From: an uncultured Acidobacteriota bacterium
Lineage (GTDB): Bacteria > Acidobacteriota > Blastocatellia > Pyrinomonadales > Pyrinomonadaceae
DNA length: 64,000 bases
Reading direction: 5' to 3'
Assembly (NCBI GenBank): GCA_937859595.1
Contig: CALMAH010000015.1
Coordinates: 124,001-188,000, forward strand
Shown piece after piece: positions 44,918 through 53,995 of the stretch (positions are counted from its first letter, which is position 1; each line of letters begins with the position of its first letter). Both the position numbers and the translations under genes were made by a program. The notes below the pieces were generated by a model, which saw only the letters and a program-made list of their open reading frames with translations, was not told the origin of the DNA and did no database searches.

Positions 44918-45262
44918 ATGTCAGAAGAAGCAGTAAAAGAAACGGAAGAAGCGGCGGAATCGGCTGCAAAGCCGACGATAACCATCGCAGAACGCGAGGG
45001 CTCGACCGCCGAGGCCGCAAAGCCGACCATTACGATAGCGGAACGCGAAGGCTTTGAGGAGACTAAGCAGGCCTCGTCAGCGACATCGGATCCATCAGAA
45101 GAAGCGAATAAAGGAACCGAGGATGTGCATTACCAGGCCGTTGAAAAAGACGGCAACGTCACCGCCATCTGGGAAATGCAGGGCCAGCGCCACCTACGTA
45201 CGATCGATCCTCGCTCGTCTGAAGGTAAACAGATACTCGCACTCTTCGAAACAGCAGGCTGA
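44918..45262 (+). CDS. Small acidic protein with repeated AKPTITIAEREG
   Basis: This 114-residue protein is highly acidic and alanine-rich at its N-terminus, with two copies of AKPTITIAEREG (residues 17-28 and 34-45). The C-terminal part (VHYQAVEKDGNVTAIWEMQGQRH) is more ordered. No signal or membrane segment is evident. It shares TITIAE with the preceding gene and is followed by a strong hairpin. Function unknown. Confidence 0.65.
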   Translation: MSEEAVKETEEAAESAAKPTITIAEREGSTAEAAKPTITIAEREGFEETKQASSATSDPSEEANKGTEDVHYQAVEKDGNVTAIWEMQGQRHLRTIDPRSSEGKQILALFETAG

Positions 45263-45281
45263 GGCCGGGTATGCCGAAAGT

Positions 45282-45323
45282 TACGAATGCTCGCGAACAT
45301 GTGTCGCAGGGCATTCGTATTTT
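45282..45323. terminator. Hairpin terminator between convergent genes
   Basis: A perfect 9-base inverted repeat TACGAATGC (45282-45290) and GCATTCGTA (45311-45319) is followed by TTTT. A second pair GCGA/TCGC lies inside. It can end the small acidic genes on the plus strand and the aminotransferase on the minus strand. Confidence 0.65.
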
Positions 45324-45362
45324 AGTGTTCTCTAGGGTTCGTAGCGTCATTTATGGGACGAG

Positions 45363-46163
45363 CTAAAAAGACGAGAACGCCAAGATCGATGAATGTACAT
45401 TGGCAAGGGCTTTGCCGTCGAGGACGCTTGCCGGTTTTATCCCAAGCCCAGCCGAGGTCAAGAACACAGAGTCAGCGGAAACAAGCTCTTCGACACCGGC
45501 CTCTACCTCTTCACACTCAAAGTTCTCCAGAAAGTGTGCGCGGGTTGTCCCAGCGAGGCAGCCCGTTTTGAGTGATGGGGTGTAAAGTTTCCCGTCCTTT
45601 GACCAAAATACATTTGCCATACAACCGCCCGTAACCTCATCACGCTCATTTAACCGGACCGCTTCGTCAAAGCCTCGTTTTCCGGCTTCCTCCAGCGCCA
45701 AATGATTTTCGAGATAGTTGCAGGACTTGACTCCGGCCAATGGCGAGGTTGAGTTCAGACCAAAATTCGAAATGGTAAGGCTGAGTGGTTCAGTTTGGGT
45801 GCGTCGCTCGCCAGTTAAAATAAAACGGGCTGTGCCACCGGCTGGCTCGCCGGGCCAAACGGCTCCGGGAGACATTTCGATCAAGGTGATCCGCGAACGG
45901 CCATTGGTAACTCTGTTTGCGACGATGGTGGCCCTGAGTTCCTGTAGAATTAGGCCTTCATCAATATTGGATAAGTCAAGCGATATGGCCGCTGAGTTTG
46001 CCCTGAGCCGTTTCCAGTGTTTGCTCCACAGAAACGGCTCTCCCTCGATGACCGCGATAGACGTAAAGACGCCCTTTCCATAGAGAAGGCCTGTAGCGGA
46101 AACGGGAAAATCAGCGTTGTACGATCGGGACAACACTCCGTTCAATGAGGCGTATTCATGCAC
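45363..46163 (-). CDS. Class IV aminotransferase / aminodeoxychorismate lyase-like
   Basis: This 266-residue PLP enzyme of fold type IV resembles IlvE, PabC and D-amino acid transaminase. The phosphate-binding segments are visible: GLLYGKGVFTSIAV near the start, the PLP-lysine region GVKSCNYLENHLALEEA and ERDEVTGGCMANVFW. The exact substrate cannot be assigned; PabC-like folate chemistry or branched-chain transamination are both possible. It diverges from the DUF1287 gene. Confidence 0.88.
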   Translation of the reverse strand: MHEYASLNGVLSRSYNADFPVSATGLLYGKGVFTSIAVIEGEPFLWSKHWKRLRANSAAISLDLSNIDEGLILQELRATIVANRVTNGRSRITLIEMSPGAVWPGEPAGGTARFILTGERRTQTEPLSLTISNFGLNSTSPLAGVKSCNYLENHLALEEAGKRGFDEAVRLNERDEVTGGCMANVFWSKDGKLYTPSLKTGCLAGTTRAHFLENFECEEVEAGVEELVSADSVFLTSAGLGIKPASVLDGKALANVHSSILAFSSF

Positions 46164-46247
46164 GATTAGATTATGTCGGAAAACCGTTTGAGAGAAAATG
46201 CATCAAAGGCAGGAATGTTACCCGGTGACCGTTTGGAGTAGAATGAA

Positions 46248-46934
46248 GTGATGTTCGATCAGCGTTCGAGTTTCTCGGTCTATGCGGCAGCAGTTACGCT
46301 GGCCGGCTTTTTCTTGTGCTCAACCGGCTGCACGACGTATTCCAAGATCGTACCTTTCGCGGAATATTCGGAAGCGATTACGGTCGAACGACCCCTACTC
46401 GGCGAAATTCAGAACACCGAGATCCGAAAGTTGCTCGAAAATGCCGAAGAGCAGCTAAGCCTGACCACCGGATATTCGCAGGATTACTATGCAATATCAT
46501 ACCCAAATGGCGACGTTCCCATTGAGACCGGTGCCTGTACAGACGTTGTTGTCAGAGCTTTCAGAAATGCAGGAACAGATCTTCAAAAAGAGGTACACGA
46601 AGATATGCGGGCCAATTTCAATGCCTATCCAAAAAAATGGGGACTTAAAAAACCGGACACTAACATCGACCATCGCCGGGTCCCAAATCTTCAGACATAT
46701 TTCACCCGCAAGGGGAAGTCTTTAGCGATAAGCAGCGAAGGCGGCAACTACATGCCCGGCGACGTTGTGTCGTGGGAACTCGACGACCGGGGAACAACAC
46801 ACATCGGGCTAGTATCGAATCGATGGAATTCGGCAGAGGGCCGTTATCTGATCATTCACAATATCGGCCGCGGAGTGCGTCTTGAGGACAGACTATTTGA
46901 ATGGAAGATAACGGGACACTTCAGGTATTTCTGA
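46248..46934 (+). CDS. DUF1287 family lipoprotein
   Basis: This 228-residue protein has an N-terminal lipobox STGC-T, then a DUF1287 domain (about 75-228) with GACTDVVVRAFRNAGTDLQ and THIGLVSNRWN. A Cys (in GACTD) and a His (in THIG) suit a papain-like catalytic pair, suggesting a peptidoglycan or peptide hydrolase. GTG 46248 and ATG 46251 are adjacent starts. No neighbour clarifies its substrate. Confidence 0.82.
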   Translation: MMFDQRSSFSVYAAAVTLAGFFLCSTGCTTYSKIVPFAEYSEAITVERPLLGEIQNTEIRKLLENAEEQLSLTTGYSQDYYAISYPNGDVPIETGACTDVVVRAFRNAGTDLQKEVHEDMRANFNAYPKKWGLKKPDTNIDHRRVPNLQTYFTRKGKSLAISSEGGNYMPGDVVSWELDDRGTTHIGLVSNRWNSAEGRYLIIHNIGRGVRLEDRLFEWKITGHFRYF

Positions 46935-47008
46935 TTTCTACCTATCTGCCGTTCGATCGGCAGAGATCAAACTAGATACCAAACGTGTAACAAATAACAC
47001 CATCGGTG

Positions 47009-47347
47009 TCAGATGTAATGTTGATAGCAATATGAAAAACAATTGAGAGCGTTGCCATGACCTGACGATATCTTCTCTGAACCCCTCGCCCTGGTTATCA
47101 ACCAATAAAAAATGAAGAATAGCCAAAGCACAATGAGTGTTGCTCCCGCGGCCTTGGCCCACATCGGCTCAAAGTCTGCGCCTACGAAGCCCATGACCGG
47201 AATGAATAGCCCGAAAAAATAGCCTAAAAGGAACGCCGCGAACCAAACAAAATTTCCATGACCGCCGCCCGTGGCCAGAACCGAGAGAAACCCATAGGCG
47301 AACGCCCAGAGCAAACCAATAACTGCCCATTTGAAACGTTTCGGCAT
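47009..47347 (-). CDS. Small integral membrane protein
   Basis: Not recognised. This 112-residue protein has three predicted membrane segments (about 8-26, 33-55 and 66-85) and a cytoplasmic tail. It starts 9 bases after the alpha/beta hydrolase stop, so the two are likely co-transcribed. Confidence 0.6.
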   Translation of the reverse strand: MPKRFKWAVIGLLWAFAYGFLSVLATGGGHGNFVWFAAFLLGYFFGLFIPVMGFVGADFEPMWAKAAGATLIVLWLFFIFYWLITRARGSEKISSGHGNALNCFSYCYQHYI

Positions 47348-47356
47348 TGCTGTCTA

Positions 47357-48361
47357 TCAGGACAATTCTTCAAACAGTATGCCGCGCTCTTTCGATTCGA
47401 CCCTGCCCTTGCGGTCGCGGCAAAACTCCGCAACCAACTCAGCAAACGTCTCGCTTTTTTCTTCCTGCGGCACATGTCCACAGTCCTTGAACACGATAAG
47501 CCGAGATTTCAAGACCGAGTTGTATAACTTTAGGCCATTTTCGAGCGGGATCACCTTATCTTCCTCTCCCCAGATGAGCAGTGTCGGCTGAACTATCAGA
47601 TGGGCATCCTGCTCTATTCTTTTAGCGTGCCAGTTCCTTGAGGTTGCGAGCACCGAATTGTGGGCATCCGCCGCCTTCAACGGGCGTTGAATGCTCGAGA
47701 TCCGTTCGCCGGTGATCATATGATGATTCGCAGGGGCAAGGGTGCCATGCATCCGAAGACGAAGAAAGGCCCGCGAATCAACCAGAAGTGGCGTTATTAT
47801 CTCTCCGACACCCGGTATCGACGCGAGACGAAGTATCGGGTGCTTCTTCGCGTCGTCATTAATGACGGCATTCACCAACACAAGCTTTTCGACCCGCGCA
47901 GGATAATCCAGGGCGAGGGTGGCGGCCACAGCACCGCCATACGAACTTCCGACGACCACCGCCTTACCAATGCCGAGCCTGTCCATAAAACGCGAGACAA
48001 TTCGGGCCTGTGAATTGATCGTATAATCAAACCAAGCCGGTTTTTCGGAATATCCAAACCCGACGAGGTCGAGCGCGACGACATTGAAACCCGATTCAGC
48101 AAGCAACGGAGCCGCAGTTTTCCAGACGTAAACCGAAGCCGTAAAACCATGGATCAGTAGCAATGTCGGAGCCGCCGGATCACCGAATTGCTGGAAATGG
48201 ATACGGATACCGTCTATGTCGATAAAATCCGATCGATCTGAGTGAGGGACCACACGAGCGACATCCTTCCAAGCAACTGATCTCGGCCGGGTCAACATTT
48301 TCACAACTATGGCACCCGCGGCAATGCCGCCAGCTCCGATAACGAGATCTCGTTTCTTCAT
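47357..48361 (-). CDS. Alpha/beta hydrolase
   Basis: This 334-residue protein has an N-terminal hydrophobic stretch (about 5-25, possibly an anchor). The nucleophile elbow GSSYGG (Ser), the acid in WGEEDKVIP and the late His in FKDCGHVPQEE form a standard triad; LLIHGFTASVYVWK bears the oxyanion region. The substrate is unknown. It lies between truB and a small membrane protein on the same strand. Confidence 0.88.
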   Translation of the reverse strand: MKKRDLVIGAGGIAAGAIVVKMLTRPRSVAWKDVARVVPHSDRSDFIDIDGIRIHFQQFGDPAAPTLLLIHGFTASVYVWKTAAPLLAESGFNVVALDLVGFGYSEKPAWFDYTINSQARIVSRFMDRLGIGKAVVVGSSYGGAVAATLALDYPARVEKLVLVNAVINDDAKKHPILRLASIPGVGEIITPLLVDSRAFLRLRMHGTLAPANHHMITGERISSIQRPLKAADAHNSVLATSRNWHAKRIEQDAHLIVQPTLLIWGEEDKVIPLENGLKLYNSVLKSRLIVFKDCGHVPQEEKSETFAELVAEFCRDRKGRVESKERGILFEELS

Positions 48362-48388
48362 AGGTTTAATTTTCCACAGGCCAATATC

Positions 48389-49309
48389 TTACCCTAAAAC
48401 CACTATCGGCCGGATCTCTTTCTTTTCGGGGTCAACCCTGCCGATCGCAATGAGTTCTCTGTTCGGAGAGACCATTCTGTACTCCGCTTCGGAACTTCCA
48501 TTGTCCTCGAACCAGGTCGGCATTCCGTTGCGCGTCGGGCCTACACGATCTCCCCAAAGCTCGAACGACGGCAGGTGAGCGACCGCCTCTTCCATCGGCA
48601 GAAGGGCGGTTTCGGGATGCTCCATCGACGCCAGCTCGTCGAGCGATATTGCCATTTCCTTTGTGAAACGTCCGGCACGTGTTCTGTCGAGCTCTGCCAA
48701 ATGTGCCCTTGTGCCTGCTGCTTTGGCTATATCTTCCCCAAGCGTTCGAACGTAGGTCCCCGCCGAACAGATAACGTTCAGTCCGAGATCCACGGTTCCC
48801 TGAACAATATCATGCGACGGCCCCGGCCACTTATCTGACTTTTCAAACATCGCCAGTTGACCGACATTTATTTTTATGGGCTTCCGGTTTACGGTCTCAC
48901 CGCGCCTGGCATGCTCGTACAGTTTTCTCCCGCCGATCTTCTTTGCCGAGTACATTGGGGGCACCTGCTCAATATCGCCAATGAATCGGAGCATCGCAAC
49001 CAGCAAGATACGCCGATCAAGCAACCGCGGGTCAGGAACGCTTTCTTCTTCTATCCTTGTACCTGTGCGGTCTCCTGTATCCGTCGCAAAGCCTATCCGG
49101 AGAAGTGCGTCATACTCTTTTTCGTCCACGTCGAGAAATCGGGCCAGCCGCGTCGCCCTGCCAACCAGCAGCACCAGGACACCAGTGGCGAAAGGGTCGA
49201 GCGTCCCGGTGTGGCCGACGCGTCTTGTGCCAAGTAGTTTTCTGATCCTGTTTACAACATCGTGAGATGTCATTCCCGCGGGTTTGTCGATTATCAGAAG
49301 CCCTTCCAC
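48389..49309 (-). CDS. truB: tRNA pseudouridine(55) synthase TruB
   Basis: This 306-residue enzyme makes pseudouridine 55 in the T loop of tRNAs. The family start IDKPAGMTSHDVVNRIRKLL, the catalytic Asp in GHTGTLDPFATGVL and CSAGTYVRTLGEDI are present. A C-terminal domain (about 215-306) is divergent. It starts directly before the divergent recX gene. Confidence 0.96.
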   Translation of the reverse strand: MEGLLIIDKPAGMTSHDVVNRIRKLLGTRRVGHTGTLDPFATGVLVLLVGRATRLARFLDVDEKEYDALLRIGFATDTGDRTGTRIEEESVPDPRLLDRRILLVAMLRFIGDIEQVPPMYSAKKIGGRKLYEHARRGETVNRKPIKINVGQLAMFEKSDKWPGPSHDIVQGTVDLGLNVICSAGTYVRTLGEDIAKAAGTRAHLAELDRTRAGRFTKEMAISLDELASMEHPETALLPMEEAVAHLPSFELWGDRVGPTRNGMPTWFEDNGSSEAEYRMVSPNRELIAIGRVDPEKKEIRPIVVLG

Positions 49310-49380
49310 TCAATAGATTATAAATTAAACCGTTCTACTCTTCCGAAGATGCGTTGTAAATAGGATAAAATCTGTCTTCT

Positions 49381-49923
49381 ATGACCCGCCGCTACCGAAA
49401 GCCCATAGACGATAATGAGCGAGACGTAAAGGACGTCGATCGGGCCAGAAAACGTACCTTAGACCGGGCGGTCCGGCTGCTTGCCGCGAAACCGCGCTCA
49501 ACAGGAGAACTTCGCCGCCGGCTTCTGGAAAAGCCGTGGACCGATCACGAGATAGTTGAAGCAGTACTGGCAAAGCTCATTGAATATGGTTATTTGGACG
49601 ATGCTCAGTACGCGCTCGATCTTGCTGCGGCAAAGCTAAGAGAAAAGCCGCAGGGACGTTATCGTCTTGCACGAGTATTTGCCGACAAGGATGTCGAGGC
49701 GGAAACGGTGCGAGCCGCGATAGATGCCGCATACTCTCAGTTTTCCGAGGCCTCTGCCCTCGATCTAGCAATAGAAAAACGCATCCGCGTCCGCGGTAAG
49801 CCTGCGAATCCGAAACAAAGGAAAAGCATGGTCGACCACCTTTTGCGGCTTGGGTTCAGCTACAGCCTTATTCGCGATCGCATAGACGCGATGCTCGAAA
49901 TGCCTGATTACGGGACCGACTGA
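49381..49923 (+). CDS. recX: RecA regulator RecX
   Basis: This 180-residue RecX has three-helix repeats: LLAAKPRSTGELRRRLLEK, LIEYGYLDDAQYALDLAAAKL and the third unit near 150-175. RecX binds RecA filaments and limits strand exchange. recA itself is not in the window. The gene diverges from truB. Confidence 0.9.
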   Translation: MTRRYRKPIDDNERDVKDVDRARKRTLDRAVRLLAAKPRSTGELRRRLLEKPWTDHEIVEAVLAKLIEYGYLDDAQYALDLAAAKLREKPQGRYRLARVFADKDVEAETVRAAIDAAYSQFSEASALDLAIEKRIRVRGKPANPKQRKSMVDHLLRLGFSYSLIRDRIDAMLEMPDYGTD

Positions 49924-50046
49924 GGCCGGAATACCACTCAAAAAAGTCATCCGTTCTGAATCCATCCCTGGAGCTTCTTCGAAAACGCTTGCAAAAGGCG
50001 ACAACCTTTTACGCTGATAAAAAAATTCTGACAAGGGGAGATAATT

Positions 50047-50574
50047 ATGAAAAAAGTATTTTTTGCGTTCTTTACGTTTATTTTGGCTGCAGGCACGGTT
50101 AGCGTTTCCGCTCAAACGGTGGCTCAAAAGAAAGACATCGTTGACACAGCCGTTGCTACTCCGCAGCTCTCGACACTCGTCGCTGCAGTTCAGGCAGCAG
50201 GTTTGGTGGACACTCTGAAGAGCTCGGGCCCTTTCACCGTGTTTGCTCCTGTCAACGAAGCTTTCGGCGCACTTCCTGCGGGAACTGTCGAGACTCTGCT
50301 TAAGCCGGAGAATAAATCTACTCTTACAGCTGTGCTTACATACCACGTGATCGCCGGCAAGTTCGAAGCGAAAGATGTTCTGGAAGCGATCCGCAAAGGC
50401 AACGGCAGCGCAGAGCTTAAGACCGTTCAGGGCGGCAGGATCTGGGCCATGCTCGAAGGCGGAAATGTTGTTTTGAAGGATGAAAAGGGAAACAAGTCGA
50501 AGGTGGTGATGACCGATGTTTCGGCTTCGAACGGTGTCGTCCACGTCATCGACTCCGTTGTAATGCCTGGCTAG
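50047..50574 (+). CDS. Secreted fasciclin-domain (FAS1) protein
   Basis: This 175-residue protein has a signal peptide (about 1-22) and a FAS1 domain with both conserved H1 and H2 boxes: GPFTVFAPVNEAFGALP and the C-terminal ASNGVVHVIDSVVMP. FAS1 proteins mediate adhesion or ligand binding at the surface. A GGGGAG site precedes the ATG. A strong terminator follows. Confidence 0.93.
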   Translation: MKKVFFAFFTFILAAGTVSVSAQTVAQKKDIVDTAVATPQLSTLVAAVQAAGLVDTLKSSGPFTVFAPVNEAFGALPAGTVETLLKPENKSTLTAVLTYHVIAGKFEAKDVLEAIRKGNGSAELKTVQGGRIWAMLEGGNVVLKDEKGNKSKVVMTDVSASNGVVHVIDSVVMPG

Positions 50575-50617
50575 GGCTTATGTACTTACCTCCTATTGAG
50601 TTTGGCTGAAAAGCCGT

Positions 50618-50646
50618 CCGGGTGCGTCCGATGCACCCGGTTTTTT
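50618..50646 (+). terminator. Rho-independent terminator of the fasciclin gene
   Basis: CCGGGTGC-loop(7)-GCACCCGG is a perfect 8-base-pair GC-rich stem, followed by TTTTTT (50641-50646). It separates the fasciclin gene from the truncated alaS. Confidence 0.88.
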
Positions 50647-50679
50647 GCGCCTGTTCGCTGTGTTAAGATTTTCCTTTCT

Positions 50680-51504
50680 ATGAAAGGCAATGAAATAAGA
50701 CAACGGTTCCTGAGTTATTTCGAAGGCCACGGACATAAAGTGGTGCATTCGTCGCCTTTGCTGCCGGCAAACGACCCGACGCTTTTGTTCATCAATGCGG
50801 GAATGAACCAGTTTAAGGATGTCTTCCTCGGCAATGAAACGCGCGATTATAAGCGCGCGGTAACCTCGCAGAAGTGTATACGGGCCGGCGGCAAGCACAA
50901 TGACCTGGACGAAGTAGGAAAAACCGCCCGGCACCATACGTTTTTTGAGATGCTCGGGAATTTTTCCTTCGGAGATTATTTCAAGGAAGAAGCGATCGAA
51001 TACGCATGGGAATTTCTGGTCGATGAACTTGGGCTGGATACTGAAAGGCTCTGGTTCACCGTTTTCGAGGGTGACGATGAGGTCGGGCCGGACGACGAAG
51101 CCCGTGAGCTTTGGATAAAGACAGGTGCACCACCGGAACGCGTGCTCGGATTTGGCCGCAAGGACAATTTCTGGCAGATGGGCGACACCGGACCCTGCGG
51201 ACCGTGTTCCGAGATCCATTATTACATGGGCGATGATCCGTCCGACCCCGAAAAGAATCGGATAGATCTGGTCAACGGCCCCGGCGACACGACGATGGAG
51301 ATCTGGAACCTAGTCTTTATGCAATATAACCGGACACAGAACGAAGACGGGACCTTCACCTTAACGCCGCTGCCCGCCCCGTCGGTTGATACCGGTATGG
51401 GCCTCGAACGGATAACCGCCGTAATGCAGGGCGTAAAAACGAACTACGATACTGACCTGATAAAGCCGATCGTAGAATTTGCAGCCGGTTTGGCAAAGGT
51501 ATAA
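50680..51504 (+). CDS. alaS: Truncated alanyl-tRNA synthetase (catalytic core only)
   Basis: This 274-residue protein matches the N-terminal aminoacylation domain of Ala[39 protein letters not shown] (motif 2 region), [16 protein letters not shown] and motif 3 DTGMGLERI (237-245). Full AlaRS is about 870 residues; the tRNA-recognition, editing and C-Ala domains are missing. A stop follows [14 protein letters not shown], and the DNA after it is not AlaRS-like in any forward frame. It may be a decayed duplicate or a stand-alone core. A hairpin (51521-51550) follows. Confidence 0.85.
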   Translation: MKGNEIRQRFLSYFEGHGHKVVHSSPLLPANDPTLLFINAGMNQFKDVFLGNETRDYKRAVTSQKCIRAGGKHNDLDEVGKTARHHTFFEMLGNFSFGDYFKEEAIEYAWEFLVDELGLDTERLWFTVFEGDDEVGPDDEARELWIKTGAPPERVLGFGRKDNFWQMGDTGPCGPCSEIHYYMGDDPSDPEKNRIDLVNGPGDTTMEIWNLVFMQYNRTQNEDGTFTLTPLPAPSVDTGMGLERITAVMQGVKTNYDTDLIKPIVEFAAGLAKV

Positions 51505-51520
51505 TTTGCGTGTCAAATAG

Positions 51521-51550
51521 GAAATATGGGCTCAATTCGACCCGTATTTC
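51521..51550 (+). terminator. Hairpin after truncated alaS
   Basis: GAAATATGGG and CCCGTATTTC form a 10-base-pair stem (one G-T pair) around a 10-base loop, just after the alaS fragment. There is no following U-tract, so it may act as a weak terminator or mark the deletion boundary. Confidence 0.4.
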
Positions 51551-51562
51551 ATACTCATTGCT

Positions 51563-52189
51563 GTGCCAAATATCAAAGTTCTTCTGATCGAAAACCAGCC
51601 GCTTACACGCCTCGGGGTTCGAGCTGTGCTTGAGTGCGAAGCTGATGTCGAGTTAATCGGCGAAACCGACAATGCCGCGGACGGTTTTGCAATGTTCCGC
51701 GAACTTCGGCCCGATGTTACGATCCTCGGGCTACGCCTTCCGGACTCATGCTCGATAGACGATCTGGACAATTATTTTGTTGAAACCCCAAAAGCGAAGG
51801 TCATCGTTCTTGCAGAGCACGCCGGCGACGCCGAGATAAAAACGGCCCTGAAGAAAGGTGCCGCGGGCTATATTTGTAAAGATGTTTCTTCCGTCGAGCT
51901 CGTGGATGCGATACGGGCCGTTGCTGGTGGGCGCAAATACATTCCCGATGATATTGCAAAGATACTAAGCGAAAATTTCGGTCTGGAAGAGCTAACATCG
52001 GCAGAATCCAACGTACTCCGGATGATCGTCGGCGGAATGTCGAACAAGGAGATAGCCTTTGCTCTTGATGTTTCGGAAAACACCGTAAAATCCCACGTGC
52101 AGAACATCTTTGGCAAGATCGGCGTTTCGGATCGCACTTCCGCCGCGACCACTGCCATAAAACGCGGCCTTGTACGGGTTGACCTATGA
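51563..52189 (+). CDS. Atypical NarL/FixJ response regulator lacking the phosphoacceptor
   Basis: This 208-residue protein has a receiver domain (1-120) and a LuxR-type HTH (about 140-205: LTSAESNVLRMIVGGMSNKE, VSENTVKSHVQNIFGKIGV). The receiver active site is degraded: the DD pair is E10-N11 and the phosphoacceptor position is G56 (DVTILGLRLP); only K106 remains. It is therefore probably phosphorylation-independent. Start is GTG. It overlaps the methyltransferase gene by four bases (ATGA). Confidence 0.9.
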   Translation: MPNIKVLLIENQPLTRLGVRAVLECEADVELIGETDNAADGFAMFRELRPDVTILGLRLPDSCSIDDLDNYFVETPKAKVIVLAEHAGDAEIKTALKKGAAGYICKDVSSVELVDAIRAVAGGRKYIPDDIAKILSENFGLEELTSAESNVLRMIVGGMSNKEIAFALDVSENTVKSHVQNIFGKIGVSDRTSAATTAIKRGLVRVDL

Positions 52190-52833
52190 ACGAGATAAAA
52201 AATGCACTTACCGATTACGCAGAAGCTTTTACATCTGCAGAAAGCGACGTTTTGAGAGAATTGCGGGAATTTTGCTACGAAAATTACGAGAATTCCTCAA
52301 TGCTTTCCGGTTTTTTCCAGGGCCGAGTGCTTTCGATGATCTCTCACATGGTCAGACCGAGAGTTGTGCTTGAAATAGGAACTTATCTCGGATATTCGGC
52401 TCTCTGCCTTGCAGAAGGACTAGACGAGGACGGAAAAGTAATTACATTGGACATACAGGAAGACACGAACAGGGTCGCCAAGTCCTTTGTTGAGAGGACA
52501 AAATATGCAGAAAGTATCGACTTTCACCTCGGCAACGCCCTAGAGATCATTCCGGCCCTTAAGGAAATGCTCGATCTGGTCTTTATTGACGCCGACAAAA
52601 CCAATTATTCCAATTATTACCGTCTAGTTTTTGAAAAACTTCGCTCCGGGGGATTTATCATTGCCGACAACGTACTCTGGAGCGGCCGCGTGCTCGATGA
52701 AAACAAGGACGAAGACACACAGGCACTTCATGACTTTAACCAAATGATCCTCGCCGACAACCGCGTCGAGAACATCCTGCTGCCGATCCGTGACGGGCTG
52801 ATGGTCGCGAGGAAGAAGGGCGTATATGAGTAA
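52186..52833 (+). CDS. Class I SAM-dependent O-methyltransferase (CCoAMT-like)
   Basis: This 215-residue enzyme has the SAM site VVLEIGTYLGYSALCLAEGL and the metal/substrate segment LDLVFIDADKTNYSNYY, with DNVLWSGRVLD following. This group methylates catechol-like hydroxyls using a divalent metal. Its natural substrate here is unknown. It is translationally coupled to the atypical regulator upstream and overlaps the small membrane protein downstream by 8 bases. Confidence 0.9.
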   Translation: MNEIKNALTDYAEAFTSAESDVLRELREFCYENYENSSMLSGFFQGRVLSMISHMVRPRVVLEIGTYLGYSALCLAEGLDEDGKVITLDIQEDTNRVAKSFVERTKYAESIDFHLGNALEIIPALKEMLDLVFIDADKTNYSNYYRLVFEKLRSGGFIIADNVLWSGRVLDENKDEDTQALHDFNQMILADNRVENILLPIRDGLMVARKKGVYE

Positions 52834-53092
52834 GTCGCGAATAGCAACCGATCTAGTGATCATCACGTTCTATCTTGGGATCGTCACGCTTCTTTTCTAC
52901 TTCGATTCAGCATTCATTTTGAGCTTGTTTACGATTCCGTGGAGCATACCGTTGATGATGTTTAGCGGTCTGATTCTGCACGTGACAGTTGATGGTACCA
53001 AGTTCATCCTGATCGGATATGTGATCGGTGCTGTACTGAATTCGCTACTTTTTCTCTATTTGAGAAACCGCTCACAACCGACCATGGTTTAG
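52826..53092 (+). CDS. Small membrane protein
   Basis: Not recognised. This 88-residue protein has about three hydrophobic segments (about 8-27, 29-50 and 58-80). The 8-base overlap with the methyltransferase gene suggests co-expression. Confidence 0.6.
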   Translation: MSKSRIATDLVIITFYLGIVTLLFYFDSAFILSLFTIPWSIPLMMFSGLILHVTVDGTKFILIGYVIGAVLNSLLFLYLRNRSQPTMV

Positions 53093-53193
53093 CCCGCTCA
53101 CCCAAAAGTATTACTTTCCGCCTACCGCAATTGATGGTTACATTCGGAAGGCGATGCGTTAAAGTTAATAAGTAAGAGCAAGGAGGAATTGCG

Positions 53194-53892
53194 ATGATAA
53201 CTATCAGACGCTCAGGGGAACGCGGGCATGCCAATCACGGTTGGCTGGACACCTTTCATAGTTTTTCTTTTGCGGATTACTACGACCCGCAGAATATGGG
53301 TTTTCGCTCGCTGCGGGTGATCAATGAGGATTGGATCGAGCCCGCACAGGGCTTTCCGACCCACGGACATCGCGATATGGAGATCATTACCTATGTGATC
53401 GAGGGCGAACTTTCGCACCGCGATTCGATGGGCAACGGCGAGACCATTCGGCCGCACGAGGTACAGCGGATGACAGCAGGGACCGGCGTGTTGCACAGCG
53501 AATACAGTTCGCCGACAGACAAGACGCACCTGCTTCAAATTTGGCTGCTGCCGGAAAAGCAGAACCTGCAGCCCTCTTATGAGCAGACCTACTTTGCTCC
53601 TGAGGAGAAGCAGGGGAAGCTTAAGCTAGTGGCGTCTCGCGGCGGTGACGATGGCTCGGTCCATATCAACCAGGACGTAAAACTCTATGCCTCAATACTC
53701 GCCGACGGCGATGAGGTAATTCACAAGATCGCAGATGGCCGCCACGCCTGGGTCCAACTGATCAGCGGCTCGCTCGAGGTCAGCGGCGAATGCCTCGAAG
53801 CCGGTGACGGCGCGGCGGTAAGTGAGGAAAACGAACTCAGAATAAGGTCGCTATCGGAGAAGACCGAATTTCTGCTGTTCGACCTAAATTGA
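53194..53892 (+). CDS. Pirin family protein
   Basis: This 232-residue bicupin of the pirin/YhhW type has RGHANHGWLDTFHSFSFADYYDP and metal-ligand histidines in GFPTHGHRDMEIITYVIEGEL and TGVLHSEYS. Several pirins have quercetinase activity; the biological role is unclear. A strong GAGGAATTG ribosome site lies just before the ATG. Confidence 0.93.
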   Translation: MITIRRSGERGHANHGWLDTFHSFSFADYYDPQNMGFRSLRVINEDWIEPAQGFPTHGHRDMEIITYVIEGELSHRDSMGNGETIRPHEVQRMTAGTGVLHSEYSSPTDKTHLLQIWLLPEKQNLQPSYEQTYFAPEEKQGKLKLVASRGGDDGSVHINQDVKLYASILADGDEVIHKIADGRHAWVQLISGSLEVSGECLEAGDGAAVSEENELRIRSLSEKTEFLLFDLN

Positions 53893-53925
53893 TCAGGGAC
53901 TAATGCAATGTCGCTGAGCGAGAAG

Positions 53926-53949
53926 GGGTCCGGGTTCAAACTCGGGCCC
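53926..53949 (+). terminator. Hairpin after the pirin gene
   Basis: GGGTCCGGGTT and AACTCGGGCCC pair over up to 11 positions with G-U pairs. No U-tract follows, so this is a weak candidate terminator before gltX. Confidence 0.35.
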
Positions 53950-53995
53950 GTCATTCGTTGGCAATTTTCTTCAGTGGAACGTAAAATCTTGCCTT

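Noticed and set aside
53926..53949. Possible tRNA T-arm in GGGTTCAAACTC
   Set aside because: No matching acceptor, D or anticodon stems were found around it; it fits better as a simple hairpin.
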